Assembly: GCA_005502805.1 (NCBI GenBank)
Contig: SCMY01000015.1
Coordinates: forward strand, 1 to 64,000
Source: Rhizobiales bacterium 2SD
GTDB taxonomy: Bacteria > Pseudomonadota > Alphaproteobacteria > Rhizobiales > Beijerinckiaceae
DNA: 64,000 nucleotides
Direction: 5' to 3'
Shown piece after piece: positions 19,350 to 28,929 of this stretch (positions are counted from its first letter, which is position 1; the number at the start of each line of letters is the position of its first letter). Position numbers and translations under genes: made by a program. The notes under the pieces were generated by a model that was given only the letters and a program-made list of their open reading frames with translations, did not search any database and was not told the DNA's origin.

Positions 19350-20117
19350 ATGAACAGGGGGCTGGAATTCATCGGTCGCTCGGTGGTCCGCTTCATCACG
19401 CGCAGCAAGCCGCAGAGTGATCCGGTCGATCGCAAGGCCATGGCGCGGCTCGAAGCGGCGCTCCGCCCCGGCGACGTGCTCCTGGTCGAGGGCCGCATGA
19501 AGGTCTCGGCGGCGATCAAATACCTGACGCAGTCGACCTGGTCGCATGCAGCTCTCTATGTCGGCGACACCGGCAAGGTCAGCCCGGAAGGCGAGCCGCT
19601 GGTGCTGGCCGAGGTCGAGATGGATGTCGGCTGCGTGCTCTCGCCCTTGTCGAAATACGGCGCCTTCGGCACCCGCATCTGCCGGCCACAGGCATTGGAC
19701 CGCGAAGGCCGCCAGACGGCGATCGACTATGTGCTGGAGCGACTCGGCACCCAATACGATCTCAAGAACATTCTCGACCTGGCGCGCTGGCTGATCCCGG
19801 TGCCATGGGCGCCCGCCAGCCTGCGCCGGCGCATGATCGCGCTCGGCTCCGGCGATCCGACGCGGGCGATCTGCTCGACCCTGATTGCCCAGGCCTTCGA
19901 GGCGGCGCGCTATCCGGTGCTGCCGACGGTCGAATACGCACAGGCGATGGGCGAGGAGACCATCCGGGAAATCCTGCATATCCGGCATCACTCGCTCTAC
20001 ATGCCGCGCGATTTCGACATCTCGCCCTATTTCTCGGTGGTGAAGCCGACGCTGGAGGCGGGCTTCGACTATCGGGCGCTGAACTGGGCCAAGGAAAGGC
20101 TGCTCGCGGCGGAGTGA
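19350..20117 (+). CDS. YiiX/YebB-like NlpC/P60 family cysteine hydrolase
   Basis: A 255-residue papain-like hydrolase of the YiiX group of permuted NlpC/P60 proteins. The His is in the STWSHAALYVG block and the catalytic Cys in RAICSTLIAQAF, in the permuted order typical of the group. An RPGDVLLVEG segment near residue 40 is also characteristic. There is no signal peptide, so it probably acts in the cytoplasm or at the membrane. Members cleave amide or ester bonds; the substrate is unknown. It is 60 bp upstream of lepA on the same strand. Confidence 0.82.
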   Translation: MNRGLEFIGRSVVRFITRSKPQSDPVDRKAMARLEAALRPGDVLLVEGRMKVSAAIKYLTQSTWSHAALYVGDTGKVSPEGEPLVLAEVEMDVGCVLSPLSKYGAFGTRICRPQALDREGRQTAIDYVLERLGTQYDLKNILDLARWLIPVPWAPASLRRRMIALGSGDPTRAICSTLIAQAFEAARYPVLPTVEYAQAMGEETIREILHIRHHSLYMPRDFDISPYFSVVKPTLEAGFDYRALNWAKERLLAAE

Positions 20118-20177
20118 AGCGCCCCGCAATCGCCGCAGACCCTTGGCGCAACCCGCGCGCACTGCTATGGCGCGCGC

Positions 20178-21983
20178 ATGAGCACCCGCAGCTTCGACAA
20201 TATCCGCAACTTCTCGATCGTGGCCCATATCGACCACGGCAAGTCGACTCTGGCCGACCGGCTGATCCAGCAGACCGGCACGGTCGCCGCGCGCGACATG
20301 AGCGAGCAGATCCTCGACTCGATGGACATCGAGAAGGAGCGCGGCATCACCATCAAGGCGCAGACCGTCCGGCTGGACTATCAGGCCAAGGACGGCAAGA
20401 CCTACATTTTGAACCTGATGGACACGCCCGGGCACGTCGACTTCGCCTATGAGGTCTCGCGCTCGCTGGCGGCCTGCGAAGGCTCGCTGCTGGTCGTCGA
20501 CGCCTCGCAGGGCGTCGAGGCACAGACGCTGGCGAACGTCTACCAGGCGCTCGACGCCGGCCACGAGATCGTCACCGTCCTCAACAAGATCGACCTGCCC
20601 GCCGCCGAGCCGGAGCGGATCAAGCAGCAGATCGAGGACGTCATCGGCCTCGACGCCTCCGAGGCCGTGCCGATCTCGGCCAAGACCGGCCTCAACATCG
20701 AGGGCGTGCTCGAAGCGATCGTCGAGAAGCTGCCGGCGCCGAAGGGCGATGCCGAGGCGACCCTCAAGGCGATGCTGGTCGACAGCTGGTACGACGCCTA
20801 TCTCGGCGTCGTCGTGCTCGTGCGCATCATCGACGGCGTGCTGAAGAAGGGCATGACGATCCGGATGATGCGCGCCAACGCCAGCTACGGCGTCGACCGC
20901 GTCGGCGTCTTCAAGCCGAAGATGCTCGAAGTGAAGGAACTCGGACCCGGCGAGGTCGGCTTCTTCACCGCCTCGATCAAGGAAGTCGCCGACACCGCCG
21001 TCGGCGACACCATCACCGACGACCGCAAGCCGATCGCCGAGCCGCTGCCGGGCTTCAAGCCGGTGCAGCCGGTGGTGTTCTGCGGCATCTTCCCAGTCGA
21101 CGCCGCCGATTTCGAGGTTCTGCGCAGCGCCATGGCGAAGCTGCGCCTGAACGACGCCTCGTTCTCCTATGAGATGGAGACCTCGGCGGCGCTCGGCTTC
21201 GGCTTCCGCTGCGGGTTCCTCGGGCTGCTGCATCTGGAGATCATCCAGGAGCGGCTCGAACGCGAGTTCAACCTCAACCTGATCTCGACCGCGCCGTCGG
21301 TCGTCTATCACCTGCGCCTGCGCGACGGCTCGACGCTGGAGCTGCACAACCCGGCCGACATGCCGGACGTGATGAAGATCGAGTTCATCGAGGAGCCGTG
21401 GATCCGCGCCACGATCTTCACGCCGGACGAATATCTCGGCTCGGTGCTGAAGCTCTGCCAGGACCGGCGCGGCCTGCAGATCGATCTCAATTATGTCGGC
21501 TCGCGCGCCAAGGTCGTCTACGACCTGCCGCTGAACGAGGTCGTGTTCGACTTCTACGATCGGCTGAAATCGATCTCGAAGGGCTACGCCTCCTTCGACT
21601 ACCAGATCACCGACTACCGCGAGGGCGATCTCGTGCGCATGTCGATCCTGGTCAATGCCGAGCCGGTCGACGCGCTCTCCATGCTGGTCCACCGCTCGCG
21701 CGCCGACGCGCGCGGCCGCGCGATGTGCGAGAAGCTCAAGGAGCTGATCCCGCCGCACATGTTCCAGATTCCGGTGCAGGCCGCCATCGGCGGCAAGATC
21801 ATCGCCCGCGAGACCATCCGGGCGCTGCGCAAGGACGTGACCGCCAAGTGCTATGGCGGCGACGCCTCGCGCAAGCGCAAGCTCCTGGACAAGCAGAAGG
21901 AAGGCAAGAAGAAGATGCGGCAGTTCGGCCGCGTCGAGATCCCGCAGGAAGCCTTCATCGCGGCGCTGAAGATGGACAGCTGA
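20178..21983 (+). CDS. lepA: Elongation factor 4 (LepA)
   Basis: A 601-residue translational GTPase that remodels stalled or back-translocated ribosomes. G1 [10 protein letters not shown] is near residue 17, G3 DTPGHVDF near 81, G4 NKID near 135. The LepA-specific C-terminal domain is present ([38 protein letters not shown]). Length is normal for the family. The start at 20178 gives the conserved [12 protein letters not shown] spacing, though no strong Shine-Dalgarno is visible. Confidence 0.98.
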   Translation: MSTRSFDNIRNFSIVAHIDHGKSTLADRLIQQTGTVAARDMSEQILDSMDIEKERGITIKAQTVRLDYQAKDGKTYILNLMDTPGHVDFAYEVSRSLAACEGSLLVVDASQGVEAQTLANVYQALDAGHEIVTVLNKIDLPAAEPERIKQQIEDVIGLDASEAVPISAKTGLNIEGVLEAIVEKLPAPKGDAEATLKAMLVDSWYDAYLGVVVLVRIIDGVLKKGMTIRMMRANASYGVDRVGVFKPKMLEVKELGPGEVGFFTASIKEVADTAVGDTITDDRKPIAEPLPGFKPVQPVVFCGIFPVDAADFEVLRSAMAKLRLNDASFSYEMETSAALGFGFRCGFLGLLHLEIIQERLEREFNLNLISTAPSVVYHLRLRDGSTLELHNPADMPDVMKIEFIEEPWIRATIFTPDEYLGSVLKLCQDRRGLQIDLNYVGSRAKVVYDLPLNEVVFDFYDRLKSISKGYASFDYQITDYREGDLVRMSILVNAEPVDALSMLVHRSRADARGRAMCEKLKELIPPHMFQIPVQAAIGGKIIARETIRALRKDVTAKCYGGDASRKRKLLDKQKEGKKKMRQFGRVEIPQEAFIAALKMDS

Positions 21984-22080
21984 GCGAGCACGCTCGGCTG
22001 CATCGCCTTGCATTCCAGGGAACCATCCCGCCTGACACGGTGTTGATCCTCAAGCCCTCAACCGAAGGGAGGACAGCATC

Positions 22081-22389
22081 ATGGACAGACGCTCATTCCT
22101 TGCGAGCCTGGTCGGCGGCCTGGCTGCGGCTGGCAGCCTCGGCACGGCGGCGCTCGCCGCACCGCAGCCGGGGCCGGCGGTAGAGCCGCGCCGGCCTGAC
22201 GATGCACCGCAGGTCGATCCCGAGGTGTTGGACAAGACCGAGGCCGACTATTCCCAGTACTATTACTACCGTCGCCGGCCGCGCTGGCGCAGGCGCTACT
22301 GGCGTCGCCGTTACTATTACCGGCCACGTTATTACTATCGCCGCCGCTACTACCGGCCGCGCTACTATTATCGCCGGCGGTATTGGTAG
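22081..22389 (+). CDS. Small Tat-exported protein with Tyr/Arg-rich tail
   Basis: A 102-residue protein with three parts. Residues 1-27 are a twin-arginine signal (DRRSFLASLVGGLAAAG...ALAA). Residues 28-57 are Pro/Asp/Glu-rich. From residue 58 to the end almost every residue is Tyr, Arg, Trp or Pro, in runs such as YYYRPRYYYRRRYYRPRYYY. The coding DNA is itself a short tandem repeat of TACTAT/CGCCGG units. AGGGAGGA upstream supports the start. Similar Tyr/Arg-rich secreted proteins occur in Hyphomicrobiales without assigned function; binding to polyanions or crosslinking through tyrosines is conceivable but unproven. Confidence 0.7.
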   Translation: MDRRSFLASLVGGLAAAGSLGTAALAAPQPGPAVEPRRPDDAPQVDPEVLDKTEADYSQYYYYRRRPRWRRRYWRRRYYYRPRYYYRRRYYRPRYYYRRRYW

Positions 22390-22410
22390 CGTTTGGTGAA
22401 TGTCTGGCCT

Positions 22411-22438
22411 CCCGCGCGAGCTGTTGAACTCGCGCGGG
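22411..22438. terminator. Bidirectional terminator hairpin
   Basis: A perfect 10-bp stem, CCCGCGCGAG (22411-22420), loop CTGTTGAA, CTCGCGCGGG (22429-22438), with outer GGCC/GGCC able to extend it. It lies exactly between the convergent Tyr/Arg-protein and HAD genes. There is no T-run, so its strength is uncertain. Confidence 0.6.
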
Positions 22439-22451
22439 ATCTGGCCGGATG

Positions 22452-23078
22452 TCAGAGATTGGCGCCGAGGCCGCGCAATTCGGCCCTGAGGTCGATCGGC
22501 TCGACGAAGTGCACTGCCTGCATGCCGACCGAGCGAGCGGCATCGATGTTTTTGGCGCTGTCGTCGACGAAGATGCACTCGCCGGCGCTCAGCCCGTAGC
22601 GCTCCAACAGCACATTGTAGATCGCCGGATCAGGCTTGAGCAGCCGCTCATGCGCCGAGACGATCACGCCGTCGAAGCTCTGCAGGAAGGGGAAGCGGAT
22701 CAGGCACTCCGCCCATTTCTCGCGCGAAAAATTGGTGATGGCGTAGACCTCTTCGCCCTTCGCCTTGAGCTCGGCCAGGGTCGCCACACTGTCTTCGATC
22801 GTCGAAGGCACCGTCTCGTGCCAGCGTTCGTCGAAAGCTTTGATCTCAGCCTCCCATTCCGGATGCTCCGCCACCAGCAGCGCCACCGCCTCGGACCAGG
22901 GCCGGCCGCGATCCTGTTCGAGATTCCAGGCGGCAGTACACACGTTCTTCAGGAACCAGTCGCGCTTGGCATCGTCCGGAATCAGGTTGCGATAGAGATG
23001 GAACGGATCCCAGCGCAGCAGGACATTGCCGACATCGAACACGACCTTGCGATTCTCAGGCACGACAGGCTTCTCCAT
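22452..23078 (-). CDS. HAD family hydrolase (phosphatase-like)
   Basis: A 208-residue haloacid-dehalogenase-superfamily protein. Motif I is FDVGNVLLRWD, where the usual second Asp is Gly, as in the YihX-type sugar-phosphatase subgroup. Motif II is ITNFS, the motif III Lys is in LLKPDPAIY, and motif IV is FVDDSAKN. It most likely removes phosphate from a small sugar phosphate; the substrate is not determined. Start at 23078 (MEKPVVPENRK) is chosen to match the usual short lead before motif I. Confidence 0.85.
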   Translation of the reverse strand: MEKPVVPENRKVVFDVGNVLLRWDPFHLYRNLIPDDAKRDWFLKNVCTAAWNLEQDRGRPWSEAVALLVAEHPEWEAEIKAFDERWHETVPSTIEDSVATLAELKAKGEEVYAITNFSREKWAECLIRFPFLQSFDGVIVSAHERLLKPDPAIYNVLLERYGLSAGECIFVDDSAKNIDAARSVGMQAVHFVEPIDLRAELRGLGANL

Positions 23079-23165
23079 TCCAGTTCGCGACGATGGGATC
23101 GCGCGGCTCACGTCCTTGTGCGCGAGCGGGCGTAACTTTCACACCGATTCTGGCGTATTCGCGTT

Positions 23166-23266
23166 GGAGCATTTTCGAGCGAAGTGGATACCGGTTCGCG
23201 TAAAGAAAATGCGACCAGCCAGGAGCGAGAGCATTTCCGCGATCCGAAGGAACGCGAAAATGCTCT
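23166..23266. repeat. REP-like inverted repeat upstream of msrQ
   Basis: GAGCATTTTCG (23167-23177) pairs with CGAAAATGCTC (23255-23265), enclosing a second GAGCATTTcCGCG. The internal stretch AGCGAAGTGGATACCGGTT resembles an intergenic repeat that I know to be common in this bacterial order. It fills most of the 211-bp gap between the divergent HAD and msrQ genes. Confidence 0.65.
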
Positions 23267-23289
23267 GGGATCGACAATCAAGGTGACGA

Positions 23290-24195
23290 ATGGCTTTCGC
23301 AGCAGCCAGCTACTGGCCCTGGAATGACCGGCAGGGGCGCTTTTCCGCCTTGCGCGCCGGCTGCTTCGCGCTCGTCCTCGTTCCGGCACTCATCCTCGCC
23401 TGGCAAGCCTGGAGTCACCAGCTCGGCTCGAAGCCGTGGACGCAGGCTGTGCACGACACCGGCACCTGGGCCCTGCGCATCCTCGTCATCACCCTCGCGG
23501 TCACGCCACTGCGCCGCATCCTCGACTGGAACAAGCTGATCGGCATCCGCCGCATGCTCGGCTTGTCGGCCATGGTGTATGCGCTCGGCCATCTCACTCT
23601 CTACTGTATCGACCTCGCCTTCGACTGGGGCCTGATCCTCTCCGAGATCGTCAAGCGCTTCTATCTCGTCGTCGGCATCACCGCGCTCATCGGCCTCGTC
23701 GTGCTCGGCACGACATCGACCGACGGCATGATCCGCCGGCTGGGTTCCGGCCGCTGGCAGCGCCTGCACAACCTCGTCTACCCGATCGCCTGCCTCGGCC
23801 TGTTCCATTTCGCACTGCAGTCGAAGATCGATGTCACCCAGCCGGTTCTGCTGACCGGGCTGCTCGCGCTGCTGCTGGCCTATCGCGGCCTCTACCGGTT
23901 CAAGATTCCGCTGAGTTTCGCGTCGCTGGCGCTGACAGCGATTGGTGTCGGCCTCGCCACCGCTCTGGCCGAGACCGCCTGGTACGCCTTCGCAACCGGC
24001 GCCTCGGCCTGGCTGATCTTCCAGGCCAATGCCGACATCGTGGTCTATCAGGATTGGACGGCGCAGCGCCCGGGCCATTGGGTCGCAATTGTCGGGCTCG
24101 CGCTCGCGATCCTCCACCTCTTCCGCAAGCCTGCGGCGAAGCCGGAGCGGCGTCAGCGTCGGCCGGCGATGGCCTCGGAAGCCGCCGGCGGCTGA
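23290..24195 (+). CDS. msrQ: MsrQ, heme-binding membrane subunit of the periplasmic methionine sulfoxide reductase
   Basis: A 301-residue membrane protein of the ferric-reductase-like family that passes electrons from the quinone pool to MsrP, which repairs oxidised methionines in periplasmic proteins. Six hydrophobic segments are visible. Heme-ligand His candidates lie in YALGHLTLY, RLHNLVYP and LFHFALQ. The C-terminus is an Arg-rich cytoplasmic tail. The catalytic partner msrP is not within this window, so it must lie elsewhere or another partner is used. Confidence 0.85.
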   Translation: MAFAAASYWPWNDRQGRFSALRAGCFALVLVPALILAWQAWSHQLGSKPWTQAVHDTGTWALRILVITLAVTPLRRILDWNKLIGIRRMLGLSAMVYALGHLTLYCIDLAFDWGLILSEIVKRFYLVVGITALIGLVVLGTTSTDGMIRRLGSGRWQRLHNLVYPIACLGLFHFALQSKIDVTQPVLLTGLLALLLAYRGLYRFKIPLSFASLALTAIGVGLATALAETAWYAFATGASAWLIFQANADIVVYQDWTAQRPGHWVAIVGLALAILHLFRKPAAKPERRQRRPAMASEAAGG

Positions 24196-24198
24196 GGT

Positions 24199-25458
24199 TC
24201 AGCCCTCGCGCCGCGCCAGCTCCAGCACGGTCTCGATCAGGACGCGGATGGCGATGCCGGCGTCGAGCTCGGTCATGTTCTCGAGCGGCGAGTGGCTGAT
24301 ACCCTTCTCGCAGCGCACGAACAGCATGGCAGAGGGGCAGAGCCGCGCCATCGCCATGGCGTCGTGGCCAGCACCGGACGGCAGGCGGCGGGCCGAGAGA
24401 TTGGAACCGGTGCGGGCGATACCGGTGGCGAGCGCCTCCTGCAGATCCGCCGCCATCGGCGTCGCATCCTCGCGCGAATAGGGCGTGATGGTCAGGCCGA
24501 CGCCGCGCCGCGCCGCGATCTCGCCGAAGCGCTGCTGGATCTGCCGCTCCATGGCGGCGACGGTCGCACCGACGGGCGCGCGATAGTCGATGGTGAAATC
24601 GACCGCGCCGGGCACGACATTGGTGGCACCGGGATCGGGCCGGAACACGCCGACGGTGCCGACCGCTTGGTCGTGGCTGCCGGCGATCTCCTCCAGCGCC
24701 AGCGCCATCTCGGCGGCGGCGGTCAGCGCATCCTTGCGCAGCTTCATCGGCACGGTGCCGGCATGGCCGGCCTCGCCGGTGACGCGCACGGCGGCGCGGC
24801 TCTGGGCATTGATCGCGGTGACGATACCGACCGCCTCGTTCTCGACCTCGAGCACCGGCCCCTGCTCGATATGGACTTCGAGATAGGCCTTGACCGAGCC
24901 CGGTTTGCGGGCAAGCGCCGCGATCCCCGCCGGGTCGCCACCGAAGGCGACGAGCGCGTCGCGCAGCACGACGCCGTCGGCATCGCGCGATTCGAGCCAG
25001 GCCGGATCGTAATGGCCGATCAGCGCCGAGGAGGTCGAGAGCGAGGTCGGGAAGCGCACCGTCTCCTCGTCGCCGAAAGCGACGACCTCGAGCGCGAAGG
25101 GCAAGGTGATGCCGGCGTCACGGATCGCCTGCGCCGCCAGGATGCCGGCGACGACGCCGAGATTGCCATCGAAGCGCCCGCCATCGCGGACCGTATCGAT
25201 ATGCGAGCCGATCAGCACCGCCGGCAGCCCGGGTGTTGCGCCTTCGCGCCGTCCCTGCACCGAGCCGGCGGCGTCGATGAAGGCGGTCAGCCCCGCGACC
25301 TCCATCGCGCCCTTGACGTATTCCGCCGCCTGCCGGTGCGAGGGCGAGAGATAGAGCCGGGTCAGCTTGCCCGGCTCGTCGCTGAAGCGGTTGATGCCAG
25401 CAAGGGTGGCGAAAGCGCGGGCGCCGAGAACGGCGGGAGACGGCAGGGTCGTGGTCAT
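24199..25458 (-). CDS. Allantoate amidohydrolase-like Zn-dependent hydrolase (M20 family)
   Basis: A 419-residue peptidase-M20-fold amidohydrolase of the allantoate amidohydrolase / N-carbamoyl-amino-acid hydrolase group. Metal and catalytic residues are in GSHIDTVRDGGRFDG, FGDEETVRFP (paired Glu), EVHIEQGPVLE and the late ISHSPLE. The dimerisation domain sits at about residues 215-330. The substrate within the group (allantoate, ureidoglycine, N-carbamoyl-beta-alanine) cannot be fixed from sequence. It is 69 bp downstream of an SDR gene on the same strand. No other purine or pyrimidine catabolic gene is adjacent. Confidence 0.83.
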   Translation of the reverse strand: MTTTLPSPAVLGARAFATLAGINRFSDEPGKLTRLYLSPSHRQAAEYVKGAMEVAGLTAFIDAAGSVQGRREGATPGLPAVLIGSHIDTVRDGGRFDGNLGVVAGILAAQAIRDAGITLPFALEVVAFGDEETVRFPTSLSTSSALIGHYDPAWLESRDADGVVLRDALVAFGGDPAGIAALARKPGSVKAYLEVHIEQGPVLEVENEAVGIVTAINAQSRAAVRVTGEAGHAGTVPMKLRKDALTAAAEMALALEEIAGSHDQAVGTVGVFRPDPGATNVVPGAVDFTIDYRAPVGATVAAMERQIQQRFGEIAARRGVGLTITPYSREDATPMAADLQEALATGIARTGSNLSARRLPSGAGHDAMAMARLCPSAMLFVRCEKGISHSPLENMTELDAGIAIRVLIETVLELARREG

Positions 25459-25527
25459 GGGTTCAATCTAGCGGGCCGGCCATGGATGTGGCCAGCCCGC
25501 TTTAACGCGGTGCGATCGATTTGCGTG

Positions 25528-26274
25528 TCAGTAGGTAGCGCGCCCGCCCGACAGGTCGAAGACCGAACCGGTGGTGAAGCTGTTCTCGGCCGAAGCCAGG
25601 AAGGCGACCATAGAGGCGACCTCCTCCGGCAGCAGGAAACGCCCGCGCGGGATCTTGGCCAGCATGTAGCCGATATGCTCGTCACTCATCTGGTCGAAGA
25701 TGCGGGTGCGGGCGGCGGCGGGGGTGATGCAGTTCACCGCGATATCCTGCTGCGCCAGCTCCTTGCCGAGCGACTTGGTCAGGGCGATCACCGCCGCCTT
25801 CGAGGCCGAATAGGCCGAAGCGTTCGGATTGCCTTCCTTGCCGGCGATCGAGGCGACCAGCACAAGCCGGCCGTAATTGCGCTTGATCATGCCGGGGATC
25901 ACCGCCTGGCAGCAATGCAAGGTGCCATCGACATTGAGGCGCATGATCTTCGCCCATTCGTCGAGCGGATATTCCCAGGTCTTCAGGTTAGGCCCGGCGA
26001 TGCCGGCGCTGGTGACGAGGATGTCGACGCTGCCATGGCGCTGTTCCAGCTCCGCGGCGGCGGCGTTCACAGCCTTGGCGTCGGTCACGTCGATGGACAG
26101 GCCGCTCGCAGCCGGGCCGATCGCAGCGGCGGCCTCAGTGGCGAGCTTGCCGTCGAGATCCCAGATCGCGACCTTGGCGCCGCTGGCGGCGAGACGTTCG
26201 GCCACTGCACGGCCGATCCCCTGCGCACCGCCGGTGACGATGGCGACCCGGCCCTTTAAATCGATTTGGTTCAT
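25528..26274 (-). CDS. Short-chain dehydrogenase/reductase (SDR)
   Basis: A 248-residue classical SDR. The cofactor motif TGGAQGIG is at residues 14-21, an Asp follows in WDLDG suggesting NAD preference, the NAG motif is replaced by TSAGI, and the catalytic tetrad residues are Ser in VASIAG and Y-x3-K in YSASK. The C-terminal SGGRATY is common in the FabG-like sugar/hydroxyacid SDRs. It is upstream of the M20 amidohydrolase and may be cotranscribed with it. The substrate is unknown. Confidence 0.88.
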   Translation of the reverse strand: MNQIDLKGRVAIVTGGAQGIGRAVAERLAASGAKVAIWDLDGKLATEAAAAIGPAASGLSIDVTDAKAVNAAAAELEQRHGSVDILVTSAGIAGPNLKTWEYPLDEWAKIMRLNVDGTLHCCQAVIPGMIKRNYGRLVLVASIAGKEGNPNASAYSASKAAVIALTKSLGKELAQQDIAVNCITPAAARTRIFDQMSDEHIGYMLAKIPRGRFLLPEEVASMVAFLASAENSFTTGSVFDLSGGRATY

Positions 26275-26451
26275 TGAACGAATGCCCCTTCTGACGTCAG
26301 AGGAAGCCTAACCGAAAGAGCCCGCCGACGAACATCCCATTTCACATGAGAGGGTTGCATTCGCCCGACGCCTCCACCCTGTCGAGGCTCGTCAGGGGGG
26401 CTCGATTCCGTTATTCTGTCGGGCCTGCTCCTGCAGGTGGAGGCGGCCGTC

Positions 26452-27420
26452 ATGCGCGCCGTATTCTACGAAGCCAACGGGCCCGCGCGGGACGTGCTGC
26501 GGATCGACGAGATGCCGGCGCCTGATCCTGGCCCCGGCGAGGTTCGGGTGCGCCTGCGAACCTCGGGCGTCAATCCATCGGACGTGAAGAGCCGCGGCCA
26601 CCGCAAACCGGCCTTTCAACGCGTGATCCCTCATAGCGACGGCGCCGGGGAGATCGAGGCGGTCGGCGACGGGGTTTCGCCCTCGCGCATCGGCGAGCGC
26701 GTCTGGATCTGGAATGGGCAATGGCAACGCCCGTTCGGAACGGCCGCCGAGCAGATCGTACTGCCCGCCCGGCAGGCGGTGCGTCTGCCCGACGATGTCG
26801 GCTTTCCGGAAGGAGCGACGCTCGGGATACCCGCGCTGACCGGCTTCCATGCCGTCGAGCTGACCGGGGCCGAGAACGGCGCGAGTTTGCTCGTGTCCGG
26901 TGGCGCGGGCTGCGTGAGCCAATACGCCATCCAGTTCGCCAAATCGTGCGGTACGATGGTGATCACGACGATATCCTCGCCGGACAAGGCTGCGGCCGCA
27001 CGCGAAGCCGGTGCCGATCATTGCATCGACTACAGGCGCGAGGATGTCGGCACACGTGTCGCCGAGATCACCGGTGGGCGCGGTGTCGACGCGATCATCG
27101 AGATGAACCTGTCGGCCAATGCCGGCCTGATACCCGCGACATTGCGGCCGAAGGGCTGCGTGATCGTCTACGGCACCGAGGCGGAGGCGACAATCCCGGC
27201 CTTCCCCTGCCTGGTCAACTCCGTCACGCTGCGCTTCTTTCTGATCTATCAACTCGACGCGGAGCAGCGCGATCGCGCCATTGCCGGCATCACCCGCGCG
27301 CTCGAACAGGGGTGGTTGGTCAGTCGCGTCGGCCCGACCTTCCCGCTTGCCGAAACCGCGGCGGCGCATGAAGCGGTCGAACAGGGGACGATCGGCAACG
27401 TCATCGTGACCATTCCCTAG
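26452..27420 (+). CDS. NADPH:quinone reductase / zeta-crystallin-type MDR oxidoreductase
   Basis: A 322-residue medium-chain dehydrogenase/reductase without structural zinc. It has VRLRTSGVNPSDVKSRG, the nucleotide-binding VSGGAGCVSQYAIQFAK (a slightly unusual GGAGCV instead of GGAGGV), and DAIIEMNLSANAGL. Start at 26452 is preferred over the GTG at 26437 because GGAGG at 26439-26443 is correctly spaced. The gene stands alone, divergent from the SDR and convergent with the glycosyltransferase gene. Confidence 0.86.
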   Translation: MRAVFYEANGPARDVLRIDEMPAPDPGPGEVRVRLRTSGVNPSDVKSRGHRKPAFQRVIPHSDGAGEIEAVGDGVSPSRIGERVWIWNGQWQRPFGTAAEQIVLPARQAVRLPDDVGFPEGATLGIPALTGFHAVELTGAENGASLLVSGGAGCVSQYAIQFAKSCGTMVITTISSPDKAAAAREAGADHCIDYRREDVGTRVAEITGGRGVDAIIEMNLSANAGLIPATLRPKGCVIVYGTEAEATIPAFPCLVNSVTLRFFLIYQLDAEQRDRAIAGITRALEQGWLVSRVGPTFPLAETAAAHEAVEQGTIGNVIVTIP

Positions 27421-27426
27421 CTGTGC

Positions 27427-27443
27427 CTGAGGTTTGGCCTCAG
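27427..27443. terminator. Short hairpin between convergent genes
   Basis: CTGAGG (27427-27432), loop TTTGG, CCTCAG (27438-27443), 7 bp after the MDR stop codon and just before the convergent glycosyltransferase end. There is no T-run; a weak terminator at best. Confidence 0.35.
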
Positions 27444-27471
27444 CAGTCCGGTCGGCAAGTCTGCCGGCTGC

Positions 27472-28929
27472 TCAACGGGCGTTGCGGAAGGCGCGCGGGC
27501 TGAACGCGGTGCGAAGGATGATGCCGATGTCGAGCCAGAACGACCAGTTGTCGATGTACCAGTGATCATAGGCGATGCGGCGGGCCATCTTGTCGTCGGT
27601 GTCGGTCTCACCGCGCAGGCCGTTGACCTGGGCCCAGCCGGTGATGCCGGGCTTGACGTTGTGACGCCTCGCATAGAGCGCGATCTTGCGCTGGAACTCG
27701 CGATCATGGGCGAGCGCATGGGGGCGTGGGCCGACCAGCGACATCTGCCCGGCGATGACGTTGAGCAGCTGCGGTAGCTCGTCGAGATTATAGCGGCGCA
27801 GGAAGCCGCCGACACGGGTGATGCGCGGGTCATTGCGCGTGGCCTGCTTGACCACCTCGCCATCATCCGTCGTCGTCATCGTGCGAAACTTGAAGATCCG
27901 GAACGGCTCCTGGTTGAAACCGTAGCGGCGCTGCAGGAACAGCACCGGCCCCTTTGAATCGAGCTTGATTGCAAGGGCGACGAGCAGCAGCACCGGCAGG
28001 CTCGCGATCAGGATCGCGCTCGCGGCGAGGACATCGAAGACGCGCTTGAACAGGATCTGCGCGAAGGAGAGCGCCGGGCGCGTCAGCCGCAGCGAGGCGA
28101 GCGAGCCGATCCGCACGATATGGGGATTGTCGAAACGATCCATGACCCGCTCCGGCGTCAGATGGATCGCGACCGGCAGGTTCATGAAGGCATCGACACA
28201 GGCATCGATCGTCTCCTGGTCCGACCAGGGCAGGGCAATGAAGACGGCGTCGGGCTTGAGGTCGCGGGCGCGCGCCGAAGCCGTAGCGAGATCGGCGGCG
28301 AGCGCCGCCTGCGGATCGTTGATCCGGCGCGGATCGTTGCTGCGCAGGAAGGCGACGTCGACGATCGAAAAGCCGATGTTCCAGGGCTGGTGACGCGCGA
28401 CGAAGGACATCACCTCGCTCTCGCGGCCGATCAGGAAGACGCGCTCGGAGGTAATCCGCCCGGTCTTCGAGGCCATCGAGATGGTGCGCACGATCGCCGA
28501 GCGGGCGAGCGCGATCAGCGGCACGCCGGCGACATAGGTGACGAGCACGACCGCGCGCGAATACTGGTCGTTGACCTTGGCCATGAAGACGATGGCGACG
28601 AAGGCGATCATCGTCAGGTTCCAGACCGCGAAGGCCGAGGCGATCTGGCCCTTGGTCGAGAGATAGTTCTCGAGGCGGTAGCGACCGCGCATCAGGTTGG
28701 TGAAGACGAAGATCGCAGCGATCATCGAGGCGAGCTCGACGGTGATCTTGTCGTTGCCGAGATGGCGATAGGCGACGAAGTGATAAGCGATCGAAGTACC
28801 GGCGACCACGGTGGCGACCGTCACCGCATCGACCAACGCGGTGATCAGCCCGATCCAGTGACGCAGGGCGTTGGCGCGCCTGTCGGCTGCGGTGGCGACT
28901 TCGTAGTTCAGGTCGTTGACGCTCATCAT
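27472..28929 (-). CDS. Undecaprenyl-phosphate sugar phosphotransferase (exopolysaccharide initiation)
   Basis: A 485-residue membrane enzyme of the WcaJ/ExoY polyprenyl-phosphate hexose-1-phosphate transferase family, which loads the first sugar of a surface polysaccharide onto undecaprenyl phosphate. Four N-terminal membrane helices and a CoA-binding-like middle region are followed by the catalytic part: KRVFDVLAASAILIASLP, RRYGFNQEPFRIFKFRTM, LRRYNLDELPQLLNVIAGQMSLVGPRPHA, and PGITGWAQVNGLRGETD. The ATG pair at 28929/28926 is the only start that keeps the usual short N-terminus. It is divergent from a WecG/TagA-type glycosyltransferase, so the two likely build the same polymer. Confidence 0.9.
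   Translation of the reverse strand: MMSVNDLNYEVATAADRRANALRHWIGLITALVDAVTVATVVAGTSIAYHFVAYRHLGNDKITVELASMIAAIFVFTNLMRGRYRLENYLSTKGQIASAFAVWNLTMIAFVAIVFMAKVNDQYSRAVVLVTYVAGVPLIALARSAIVRTISMASKTGRITSERVFLIGRESEVMSFVARHQPWNIGFSIVDVAFLRSNDPRRINDPQAALAADLATASARARDLKPDAVFIALPWSDQETIDACVDAFMNLPVAIHLTPERVMDRFDNPHIVRIGSLASLRLTRPALSFAQILFKRVFDVLAASAILIASLPVLLLVALAIKLDSKGPVLFLQRRYGFNQEPFRIFKFRTMTTTDDGEVVKQATRNDPRITRVGGFLRRYNLDELPQLLNVIAGQMSLVGPRPHALAHDREFQRKIALYARRHNVKPGITGWAQVNGLRGETDTDDKMARRIAYDHWYIDNWSFWLDIGIILRTAFSPRAFRNAR

Noticed and set aside
19281-22013. 910-codon open frame antisense to lepA
   Set aside because: The lepA frame is unambiguous; the antisense text is compositionally biased and without motifs.
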